NCBI GenBank assembly: GCA_014378155.1
Contig: JACMOF010000391.1
Span: 1-12,226 of the forward strand
DNA length: 12,226 nucleotides
Reading direction: 5' to 3'
Source of the DNA: Caulobacter sp.
GTDB lineage: Bacteria; Pseudomonadota; Alphaproteobacteria; Caulobacterales; Caulobacteraceae
The translations under genes were made by a program, and so were the position numbers. Position 1 is the stretch's first letter. Every line of letters starts with the position of its first letter. Under the pieces are notes generated by a model that worked only from the letters and a program-made list of their open reading frames with translations, did not search any database and was not told the DNA's origin. Below are positions 6,319-12,226 of this stretch, piece by piece.

Positions 6319-7236
6319 TCACTTGCGGGCCTCGTAGACCTTGAAGCCGCCGGCGTCGGCCACCGGGCGAACGGTCTTGAAGTGCTCGTTCAACACCGCC
6401 TCATAGGGCAGGTGGCGATTGGCGACGATCCACAGCACGCCGCCCTTGCGCAACATGCCCGCCGACGCGGTGATGAAGGCTTGGCCCAGGCCCTTGTCCT
6501 CGCCGACTGCGTCGTGGAAGGGCGGGTTGGTGACCACGAAGTCCAGGCCGGTCAACAGTTCCGCGCCGCGGCGGGCGTCGACCCAAAGCACTTCGACCCG
6601 CAGGTCGGCGACATTGCGCTTGGTGGCCTCGACTGCCCGGCGGTCAAGGTCGACCAGGCTCAGCTTGGTGACCTTGGGCGAGGTCAGGATGGCGTGCGCC
6701 AGCACGCCGACGCCGCAGCCCAGATCGACGCCGACGCCGCTCATCGGCGGCAGGGACTTCAGCAGCAGGGCCGAGCCGGGGTCCAGCCGATCCCAGCTGA
6801 ACACGCCCGGCTGGGTCCAGAGGCCGTCGCCGTCCAGGCGACGCGGCGCGCCCTCGGCGATCGCGGCGTCGATCCCTGTCAGGCTCGTGGGCTTCAGGGT
6901 CACGCAGATGCGCTGGTGGCGCTTGGCGCTTTCGCCGATCGAGCACCCGAACGCCGCCAGTTCCTTGTTCATCCGCAGGCCACCACGATCCTTCGGGGCC
7001 AGGGCGGTCAAGCGCCCCTCGACCTTCAGCACGCGCAGGGCCTGGGCCAGAACATAGCGCCGCTCGGCCACGCCGGGAGGGGCCTGGATAACGATCTCGT
7101 CCAGCGCGCCTTCGGCCAGGTCGGCCAGGTCGGTCGAGTCCGTCACCAGGGGCGAGACCTGAACCGCGCCGCCGGGCACGTCGACTATATCAAGAAGCGG
7201 AGAGCCATAGACGGCGACGCGAGGAATATCGGACAT
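6319..7236 (-). CDS. RsmC-like 16S rRNA (guanine-N2) methyltransferase
   Basis: The predicted protein has 305 residues. The N-terminal half is a degenerate methyltransferase-like domain, as in E. coli RsmC. The sequence GVFSWDRLDPGSALLL (about 145-159) is the RsmC/RlmG linker motif. The C-terminal half has SAM motif I VDLGCGVGVLA (170-180), an acidic VDLD after the second strand, and the catalytic NPPFH at 237-241, which marks N2-guanine methyltransferases. RsmC methylates G1207 of 16S rRNA; RlmG (G1835 of 23S) is the nearest alternative. ATG 7236 lies 20 bases downstream of the tRNA-Ser gene on the same strand. The frame extends upstream to 7284, but that part would run through the tRNA and is rejected. 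Confidence 0.85.
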   Translation of the reverse strand: MSDIPRVAVYGSPLLDIVDVPGGAVQVSPLVTDSTDLADLAEGALDEIVIQAPPGVAERRYVLAQALRVLKVEGRLTALAPKDRGGLRMNKELAAFGCSIGESAKRHQRICVTLKPTSLTGIDAAIAEGAPRRLDGDGLWTQPGVFSWDRLDPGSALLLKSLPPMSGVGVDLGCGVGVLAHAILTSPKVTKLSLVDLDRRAVEATKRNVADLRVEVLWVDARRGAELLTGLDFVVTNPPFHDAVGEDKGLGQAFITASAGMLRKGGVLWIVANRHLPYEAVLNEHFKTVRPVADAGGFKVYEARK

Positions 7237-7256
7237 GAAACGGATCTCGGGAGATG

Positions 7257-7346
7257 TGGCGGGCAGGGTGGGATTCGAACCCACGGTGGACTTTCACCCA
7301 CGGCGGTTTTCAAGACCGCTGCCTTAAACCACTCGGCCACCTGCCC
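7257..7346 (-). tRNA. tRNA-Ser (anticodon UGA)
   Basis: Read on the minus strand, the 7-bp acceptor stem is GGGCAGG with CCTGCCC. The D-arm GCCGAGTGGTTTAAGGC, an anticodon stem GCGGT/ACCGC around CTTGAAA, a long class II variable arm and the T-arm GTGGGTTCGAATCCCAC follow. The anticodon is TGA, which decodes UCA. The long variable arm confirms serine. The discriminator is G and CCA is encoded (7257-7259). It directly precedes the RsmC-like gene, so the two could share a transcript, the tRNA being cut out by RNase P and Z. Confidence 0.97.
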
Positions 7347-7518
7347 GGAGCATGGGCCTATATCAGCGGTCGCGCGCCGGCTCTAGTCGATTTCCAGTCT
7401 GTTTGGTCGCACCCTGGATTAACCAGACCTCAAACCTCCTGCACGATCTTGTCACCTGAGATTGTATGGTTGGAGCGGTTTGTTGGACCTGCTGCGCGAA
7501 AGTCGAGGCGGAAGGCGC

Positions 7519-8493
7519 GTGCTGCGCGGACTGGCCGTGGCCGCCCTGGGCTCGGCCGGGCTGGTGGCCTGCGCCACACCGCAACCGCGTCTGGCGATCC
7601 ACCAGGCTCCGTCGGCGAGACCCTATTCCGGTCCACCGGCGCCCGGTTCGACCACCGGTTTGCGTGGCACCGAAAAGCCGTATCAGATCAAGGGCGTCTG
7701 GTACTATCCCAAGGCCGATCCGCGCTATGACGAGCAGGGGATCGGTTCCTGGTACGGTGAGCAGTTTCATAATCGCCGCACCGCCAATGGCGAGATTTTC
7801 GACATGGACATGCCGTCGGCGGCGCACAAGACGCTGCCGCTACCGAGCGTCGTCGAGGTCACCAATCTGGACAATGGCCGCAAGATGAAGCTGCGGGTTA
7901 ATGACCGCGGGCCGTTCGTCGACGGCAGGATCATCGACCTGTCCAAAGCCGCCGCCGAACAGTTGGGCTATGGCCGAGCCGGCGTCGCTCACGTCCGGGT
8001 TCGGTACATAGGGCCAGCGGGCAAGACGCCTTTCGATGAGCGTCGAATCATCGCCGCCGCGCCGCCACAGTCTGAATCGCGTTACGCGCCGCCCACCAAG
8101 GCCCGGGTCTATGCTGGCGGTCTGCCACCAGCTCAGCCAGCCTACGGCGCGACGCCCCCGCCGAAGGCCCCCGATCGGGACTATGCCGCGTCTCTTCCCA
8201 TGGTCGACGCGCCCCCTGCGCCATCCGCGTCGCCCGCGCCATCCGCGCCGATCGCGACGATCGCGACGAGCTATCGCATCCAGGCCGGCTCCTTCGCCAA
8301 TCTCGACAACGCCGAGCGCGCCGCCGCGCAGCTGAGCGGAGCGGGGCGGGCCTCGATCGAGCCCGTAGAGCGCAGCCAAGGCGTCCTGTACCGCGTGGTT
8401 GTCACGGCCGGATCCGACGAGGGCGAGGCCTTCGGCATGCGCGATCGGGTCGCCGCCCTGGGCTTTTCGGACGCGACGGTTCTTCGACCTTAA
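7519..8493 (+). CDS. rlpA: RlpA-family septal lytic transglycosylase lipoprotein (DPBB + SPOR)
   Basis: The predicted protein has 324 residues from GTG 7519, which follows a GGAAGG site; an in-frame TTG at 7462 would add 19 residues and has a poor ribosome site. The N-terminus LRGLAVAALGSAGLVAC is a lipoprotein signal with acylated Cys18. The double-psi beta-barrel (about 74-165) contains GSWYGEQFHNRRTANGE, AAHKTLPLPS and VNDRGPF, with the probable catalytic Asp at 129. A Pro/Ala-rich linker (about 180-250) joins it to a SPOR domain (252-324, starting YRIQAGSFAN) that binds naked glycan strands at the septum. RlpA cleaves stem-peptide-free peptidoglycan in P. aeruginosa; activity here is inferred. 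It is 42 bases ahead of the tmk start and may lead that operon. Confidence 0.93.
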   Translation: MLRGLAVAALGSAGLVACATPQPRLAIHQAPSARPYSGPPAPGSTTGLRGTEKPYQIKGVWYYPKADPRYDEQGIGSWYGEQFHNRRTANGEIFDMDMPSAAHKTLPLPSVVEVTNLDNGRKMKLRVNDRGPFVDGRIIDLSKAAAEQLGYGRAGVAHVRVRYIGPAGKTPFDERRIIAAAPPQSESRYAPPTKARVYAGGLPPAQPAYGATPPPKAPDRDYAASLPMVDAPPAPSASPAPSAPIATIATSYRIQAGSFANLDNAERAAAQLSGAGRASIEPVERSQGVLYRVVVTAGSDEGEAFGMRDRVAALGFSDATVLRP

Positions 8494-8535
8494 AGGGGTC
8501 TGGACAAGAGGCGCGATCCGGCCGAATTGAAGCCG

Positions 8536-9162
8536 GTGACCAACGGTGTTTTCATCAGTTTCGAAGGCGGCGAGGGGGCTGGAAAGTCCACCCAGATCCG
8601 TCGTCTGGCCGAGCGCCTGAAGGCGGACGGCGCCGACGTGGTGCTGACCCGTGAGCCGGGCGGCAGCCCCGGGGCCGAGCAGATTCGCGACCTGATCCTG
8701 AACGGCGAGGTCGATCGCTGGTCGCCGATCACCGAGACCCTGCTGATGTACGCTTCGCGTCGTGATCATCTGGAACGGGTGATACGCCCCGCTTTGCAAC
8801 GCGGAGCGATCGTGCTGTGCGATCGCTTCGCCGACAGCACCCAGGCCTATCAAGGCGCGGGGGGCGACGCGCCGCTCTCGCTGATCAAGGCGCTGGAGGA
8901 CCATGTCCTGGGCGGCACGCTTCCCGACCTGACCCTGATCTTCGACCTGCCCGCCCAGGCGGGGCTGGAGCGCGCCATGGCGCGAGGCGGCGAGGCGAGG
9001 TTCGAGTCCAAGGGCATTGAATTCCATGAACGCCTGGGCGCGGCCTTCCTCGAGATCGCCCGGCGCGAACCGGAGCGCTGCGTGGTCATCGAGGCGGCCG
9101 GCGATATCGACGCGGTGTGGACCGATGTCTGGAACGCCGTTTCCACGCGATTGGGTCTCTGA
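8536..9162 (+). CDS. tmk: Thymidylate kinase (dTMP kinase)
   Basis: The predicted protein has 208 residues. It has the P-loop FEGGEGAGKST near the N-terminus, TREPGG (the dTMP-binding DR/E motif region), CDRFADSTQAYQG at about 95-107, and a lid-like segment with basic and acidic residues, ARGGEARFE. These are diagnostic of Tmk, which phosphorylates dTMP to dTDP. GTG 8536 is chosen because it gives the usual short N-terminus; TTG 8527, three codons earlier, is also possible, and neither has a strong ribosome site. The stop is two bases before the holB start. Pairing with holB is typical across proteobacteria and links dTTP supply with replication. Confidence 0.95.
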   Translation: MTNGVFISFEGGEGAGKSTQIRRLAERLKADGADVVLTREPGGSPGAEQIRDLILNGEVDRWSPITETLLMYASRRDHLERVIRPALQRGAIVLCDRFADSTQAYQGAGGDAPLSLIKALEDHVLGGTLPDLTLIFDLPAQAGLERAMARGGEARFESKGIEFHERLGAAFLEIARREPERCVVIEAAGDIDAVWTDVWNAVSTRLGL

Positions 9163-9164
9163 AC

Positions 9165-10169
9165 GTGGACGCGCCGCCGCATCCTCGCGACGTCTTTCGC
9201 ATCGACGGCGTGGAGAGCGCCGAACTGGCCTTCCTCGACGCCCTGGATCGCGGCAGGCTCCACCATGCCTGGCTGCTGACGGGGCCGGAGGGCGTCGGCA
9301 AGGCGACCCTGGCCTATCGCATGGCCCGCCGTCTGTTGGGCGCCAGGCCCGATCCCGCCTTCGGGCCGCTGGGCGCCTCGCCCACCGACGTGGTCAGCCG
9401 CCAGGTCGCCGCCCGCTCTCACCCCGACCTGATGGTGCTGGAGCGCGAGACCGACGACGGCAAGGCCCGCAAGTCGATCCCCGTGGACGAGGCGCGCCAA
9501 TTGCCGGCCTTCTTCGCCAATTCGCCGGCTGTTTCGCCCTACCGGGTGGCGATCATCGACGCGGCAGACGACCTGAACGTCAACGCCGCTAACGCCGTTC
9601 TGAAAACGCTCGAGGAACCGCCGGCCAAGGGCGTGATCCTGCTGGTCAGTCATTCGCCGGGTCGGCTGCTGCCCACCATCCGCTCGCGTTGCCGCCGCCT
9701 GGTGGTGCCCGCCCCCGACATGGCAAAAGCGGCCGCCATGGTCGAGGAACGGGCGGGGGTCTCGTCACATGACGCCGATCGCCTGGCCCGCATGGCCAAG
9801 GGCGCGCCGGGACGAGCCCTGCAGCTGGCCGCTGCGGGAGCCCTGGCCGCCGACGACGCGGCCGGTGAGATCCTGCGCAAGCTGCCGGACCTGGACGAGG
9901 GCGCGTTGCTGGCCCTGGCCGACACTTTCAAGGGCGCCGAGGGCGCGGGCCGCTTCGAGTTGCTGTTCGATCGGCTGGGCGACCAGATCCACGCCATGGC
10001 CACTGGCATGGCCGGCGAGGGCGTGCCTGCGGGCCTGGACCGCTGGGTGGCCGCTTGGGAGAAGGTCATGCGCGCTCCGGGGGAAGCCGAGGCCATCAAC
10101 CTCGACCGCGCCGACGTCTTTTGGACCGCGATCATGGACTTGCGCGCCGCCGCCCGAGCGGCGAACTAG
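9165..10169 (+). CDS. holB: DNA polymerase III subunit delta prime
   Basis: The predicted protein has 334 residues. It begins at GTG 9165, two bases after the tmk stop, and belongs to the AAA+ clamp-loader family. A Walker A-like GPEGVGKAT (40-48) follows HHAWLLTG. The segment AIIDAADDLNVNAANAVLKTLEEPP is the delta-prime Walker B and sensor region, and TIRSRCRRL carries the SRC motif. The zinc-binding cysteine cluster of E. coli delta-prime is absent, as in other alphaproteobacteria I know. It is part of the clamp loader that places the beta clamp on DNA. The short gap to tmk and the 4-base gap to tatD indicate one message. A longer reading to 9117 would overlap tmk and is unlikely. Confidence 0.94.
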   Translation: MDAPPHPRDVFRIDGVESAELAFLDALDRGRLHHAWLLTGPEGVGKATLAYRMARRLLGARPDPAFGPLGASPTDVVSRQVAARSHPDLMVLERETDDGKARKSIPVDEARQLPAFFANSPAVSPYRVAIIDAADDLNVNAANAVLKTLEEPPAKGVILLVSHSPGRLLPTIRSRCRRLVVPAPDMAKAAAMVEERAGVSSHDADRLARMAKGAPGRALQLAAAGALAADDAAGEILRKLPDLDEGALLALADTFKGAEGAGRFELLFDRLGDQIHAMATGMAGEGVPAGLDRWVAAWEKVMRAPGEAEAINLDRADVFWTAIMDLRAAARAAN

Positions 10170-10173
10170 CGCC

Positions 10174-10953
10174 ATGCTGATCGACAGTCATGTAAACCTG
10201 CACGCCAAACAATACGACGAAGACCGCGACGCGGTGATCGATCGCGCTCGCCTCGCCGGCATCCAACTGATGGTGACGATCTGCGACAAGATCCCGTCCT
10301 TCGAAGCCGTTCACGCCATCGCCATGGCCCAGGACGACATCTGGTGCACGGTCGGGGCTCATCCGCACGAGGCCAAGGATCATATCGACCTGACGACCGA
10401 GCGCCTGGTGGAATTGGCGGGGCGACCCAAGGTGATCGGCATCGGCGAGACCGGCCTCGACTTCCACTATGATTTCAGCCCGCGCGACGTGCAGGCCCTG
10501 GTGTTTCGCGCCCATGTGGCGGCGGCGCGCCAGACCGGCCTGCCGCTGGTGGTTCACACCCGCGAAGCCGACGAACTCATGGGCGACATCCTTGAGGAGG
10601 AACACGCTCGCGGACCGTTCAAGATCCTGATGCATTGCTATACCAGCGGGGCGGACCTCGCGAAACGGATGGCGGCCTTGGGAGCGTGGTTCTCGGTTTC
10701 GGGTATCGCCACCTTCAAGCAGGCCCAAGACGTGCGGGACATCGTCGCCGACATGCCGGAAGGCAAGATCATTCTTGAGACCGACTGTCCCTACCTGGCG
10801 CCCGTGCCGATGCGTGGTCGGCGCAATGAGCCCGCTTACCTGCCTCATGTCCTCGACAAGCTGGCCGAAATCCGTGGCTGGAGTCGGGCGGAAGCCGAGC
10901 AACGCACCGAGGACGCCTTCTTCGCATTGTTTGACCGGATTCCTCGCCCATGA
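10174..10953 (+). CDS. TatD-family metal-dependent DNase/hydrolase
   Basis: The predicted protein has 259 residues, starting 4 bases after holB. It is a TIM-barrel amidohydrolase-like metal enzyme. Visible ligands are Glu92 (IGETGLDFHYD), His128 (VVHTREAD), His154 (MHCYTS) and Asp204 (ETDCPYLAP). The usual N-terminal HxH is H-V-N here (His6, Asn8). E. coli TatD has GVN at that point, whereas the YcfH type normally next to holB has HxH. GAHPHEAKD and the later GRRNEPAYLPHVL also resemble TatD proper. Relatives are 3'-5' exonucleases or deoxyribonucleases, and one acts on D-aminoacyl-tRNA; the substrate here is not known. The stop overlaps the next start as ATGA. Confidence 0.9.
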   Translation: MLIDSHVNLHAKQYDEDRDAVIDRARLAGIQLMVTICDKIPSFEAVHAIAMAQDDIWCTVGAHPHEAKDHIDLTTERLVELAGRPKVIGIGETGLDFHYDFSPRDVQALVFRAHVAAARQTGLPLVVHTREADELMGDILEEEHARGPFKILMHCYTSGADLAKRMAALGAWFSVSGIATFKQAQDVRDIVADMPEGKIILETDCPYLAPVPMRGRRNEPAYLPHVLDKLAEIRGWSRAEAEQRTEDAFFALFDRIPRP

Positions 10954-11756
10954 CCGCAAGGCTGGAGTTCACGATCCTGGGCTCCGGCTCGTCCGGCGGC
11001 GTGCCGCGCGCGGACGGCAACTGGGGTGATTGCGATCCGGCCGAGCCTAAGAACCTGCGGACGCGTTGTTCGATGCTGGTCCGCCGGCCAGGCGGGCAGG
11101 GGCCCACCGAGGACACCACCGTGGTGGTCGATACCGCGCCGGATTTCCGGTTGCAGGCGGTGAGGGCGGGGGTCAAGCGGGTGGACGCTTGCCTGTTCAC
11201 CCATGACCACGCCGACCAGGCCCATGGCATTGACGACCTGCGGCCCTTCTTCCTCAACCAGCGACGGCGAGTGCCGACGCATATGGACGAGGCCACCTCG
11301 ATCAGCCTGCACAAACGCTTCGACTACATCTTCGAAAGTCGCGGAGGTTATCCCGCCATCTGCGAGGCGAGACCCGTGCCGTCTTTCGGTGAGGCCTGGT
11401 CCATTGAAGGTCCGAGCGGGGCGATCCCGGTGACGACCTTCGATGTCGATCATGGCGAGATACGGGCCGTTGGCTACCGGTTTGGCGGCGTGGCCTATAC
11501 GCCCGACGTGCTCGACATCCCCGACGAAAGCTGGTGGGCGCTGGCGGATCTGGACGTCTGGATCGTCGACGCCCTACGCTGGACTCCGCATCCTACTCAC
11601 GCCCACGTGGCCAAGGCGCTGGACTGGATCGCACGCGCCAAGCCGCGTCGCGCCATCCTGACCAATCTTCACATCGATCTGGATTTCAACGCCCTGGCGG
11701 CGAAACTTCCGCCTGGCGTTGAGCCGGCCTATGACGGGTTGCGGTTCGAGGTCTGA
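10950..11756 (+). CDS. Metallo-beta-lactamase-fold hydrolase, PhnP-like
   Basis: The predicted protein has 268 residues and overlaps the tatD-like stop by 4 bases (ATGA), so translation is probably coupled. It starts TILGSGSSGGVPR, a hallmark of the PhnP/RNase Z-related branch. The metal motif THDHADQAHGID holds His85, His87, Asp89 and nearby His92. Further ligands are His168 (DVDHG), Asp186 (YTPDV) and His241 (TNLHID). A Cys-containing loop near 28-40 could bind structural zinc as in PhnP. PhnP itself cleaves cyclic ribose phosphate in phosphonate breakdown, but no phn genes are here; this genomic position beside tatD is common in alphaproteobacteria and suggests another cyclic phosphate or nucleotide substrate. 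It ends 18 bases before the convergent small gene. Confidence 0.88.
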   Translation: MTARLEFTILGSGSSGGVPRADGNWGDCDPAEPKNLRTRCSMLVRRPGGQGPTEDTTVVVDTAPDFRLQAVRAGVKRVDACLFTHDHADQAHGIDDLRPFFLNQRRRVPTHMDEATSISLHKRFDYIFESRGGYPAICEARPVPSFGEAWSIEGPSGAIPVTTFDVDHGEIRAVGYRFGGVAYTPDVLDIPDESWWALADLDVWIVDALRWTPHPTHAHVAKALDWIARAKPRRAILTNLHIDLDFNALAAKLPPGVEPAYDGLRFEV

Positions 11757-11774
11757 GAGCCGTCGGGTCCTGAA

Positions 11775-11972
11775 TCAGTCCGAGCCCTTGTCACCCGCCG
11801 CGAGCGCTTGAATACCGGCCGGCGTGATCACCCATCCGGCCCCGGTCCGCTCGGCCAGGCCCAACTCGGTCAAGGCGCGCGCGTCGGCGATATTGATCCA
11901 GTCGACATGCTCCCCCGCCTTTTTGCGAGAAAGGTTCGCCAAGGCGGTGAATTGGCCTGAAGACAGCGTCAT
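11775..11972 (-). CDS. Small protein of unknown function (65 residues)
   Basis: ATG 11972 follows the upstream stop codon by one base, with GGGGAG about five bases ahead, so it is likely coupled to the 60-residue gene. The protein has SGQFTALANLSRKKAGEHVDW, then INIADARALTELGLAERTG, GWVITPAGIQALAAGD. Helix, helix, short beta hairpin and helix would suit a compact winged-helix-like fold, with phrases typical of winged helix modules (ALTELGLAER, WVITPAGIQAL). That is a shape argument only; no family is recognised. The longer frame to 12146 has poor sequence and lies over the neighbouring gene, so I reject it. Confidence 0.7.
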   Translation of the reverse strand: MTLSSGQFTALANLSRKKAGEHVDWINIADARALTELGLAERTGAGWVITPAGIQALAAGDKGSD

Positions 11973-11973
11973 T

Positions 11974-12156
11974 CTACTCCCCGCCTGACAGTTGACCATG
12001 AGCGGCGACGACGCGACGGCCGCTGACGCGTTCAAGCTCCTGATGCATTCGCAGGATTTGGCCGCCAAGGCTGGTGACGTCATCTTGGAGTTGGGCGTTG
12101 CGGCGTTTGAGGTCGTCGTTTTCTCGGCGGACGATCTGCGCGTCATCGTCGGTCAT
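11974..12156 (-). CDS. Small coiled-coil protein of unknown function (60 residues)
   Basis: The 60-residue protein is very hydrophilic. Residues 5-45 (AQIVRRENDDLKRRNAQLQ and on) form a long helix with hydrophobic or Asn positions about every seven residues, so a dimeric or trimeric coiled coil is likely. The tail RRVVAAHGQLSGGE is short. No signal peptide or membrane segment is seen. ATG 12156 is the only sensible start, since a TGA lies two codons upstream in frame. The start overlaps the stop of a frame running off the window. It shares one message with the 65-residue gene. Confidence 0.65.
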   Translation of the reverse strand: MTDDDAQIVRRENDDLKRRNAQLQDDVTSLGGQILRMHQELERVSGRRVVAAHGQLSGGE

Positions 12157-12226
12157 AGGTCAGCGCCGCTTGTGTCGATCATGGGGGTGTGTCGAATCAC
12201 CGCGCGAAGCAGCATCGCCCGCCGCG
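12153..12226 (-). CDS. Possible C-terminus of a gene running off the right edge
   Basis: On the minus strand, one frame is open from the window edge for 23 codons, ending AVIRHTPMIDTSGADL before TGA 12155-12153. The stop overlaps the ATG of the coiled-coil gene as ATGA, the same overlap used elsewhere in this window, and the codons mostly end in G or C. It is too short to identify. Alternatively it is a chance frame in a promoter region: a GAATC (12194-12198) lies in it. Confidence 0.3.
   Translation of the reverse strand, partial: RRAMLLRAVIRHTPMIDTSGADL

Noticed and set aside
6316..7386. A 356-codon plus-strand open frame opposite the RsmC-like gene.
   Set aside because: It runs through the tRNA-Ser gene and is antisense to a protein with SAM and NPPFH motifs.
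7409..7430. A TTAAC half-site near 7415, considered as a CtrA binding site upstream of rlpA.
   Set aside because: Only one half is present; the TTAA-N7-TTAA spacing is not met in this intergenic region.
8213..8270. Short direct repeats (GCGCCATCCGCG and GATCGCGAC units) that might be a variable repeat tract.
   Set aside because: They encode the Pro/Ala/Ser-Ile-Ala-Thr linker of RlpA; such repetition is expected in a linker and the copy number is only two.
7840..9027. A 395-codon minus-strand open frame opposite rlpA and tmk.
   Set aside because: It spans two genes with diagnostic motifs on the plus strand and has no recognisable domain.

Overview
This window reads as ordinary chromosome of a Caulobacter-type alphaproteobacterium. 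It is GC-rich, nearly fully packed with genes, uses GTG and TTG starts often, and carries GANTC sites, the CcrM methylation target of this group. The clearest taxonomic marker is a protein at 1543-2868 that matches PopA, the c-di-GMP effector of the Caulobacter cell cycle. Its phosphoacceptor Asp and c-di-GMP I-site Arg fall at residues 55 and 357, the positions I recall for the C. crescentus protein. I see no prophage, insertion sequence, CRISPR array or defence island.

Layout. Positions 1-245 hold only inverted-repeat sequence. From 246 to 2868, three minus-strand genes run popA, a FrnE/DsbA-like thiol oxidoreductase, then a five-helix CcdC/DUF1453-like membrane protein. A 208-base divergent region with two palindromes separates popA from a plus-strand alpha-methylacyl-CoA racemase (3077-4204). 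A strong hairpin terminator (4335-4368) and a plus-strand YihY/BrkB membrane protein (4437-5387) follow.

Between 5359 and 7346 lies a compact minus-strand cluster in the order tRNA-Ser(UGA), RsmC-like rRNA methyltransferase, RsuA-like pseudouridine synthase, TusA-like sulfur carrier. All of it concerns RNA or RNA modification. The cistrons overlap by a few bases, and the last one converges on and overlaps the yihY-like gene by 29 bases.

From 7519 to 11756 a plus-strand block encodes RlpA (cell-wall lytic lipoprotein), thymidylate kinase, DNA polymerase III delta-prime, a TatD-family metal hydrolase and a PhnP-like metallo-beta-lactamase-fold hydrolase. The last four genes touch or overlap. 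This resembles the conserved tmk-holB-tatD neighbourhood of proteobacteria, linking dTTP supply, replisome loading and nucleic-acid turnover. Two genes I would expect in many alphaproteobacterial versions of this block, a D,D-carboxypeptidase and metG, are absent.

The right end (11775-12226) carries two tiny minus-strand genes on one message: a 60-residue coiled-coil protein and a 65-residue protein of unknown function. They are probably preceded by the C-terminus of a gene that runs off the window. The window is mainly core genome. The best leads are the degenerate domains and palindromic promoter region of popA, the tRNA-plus-modification cluster, the mixed metal site of the TatD protein and the small right-end operon.
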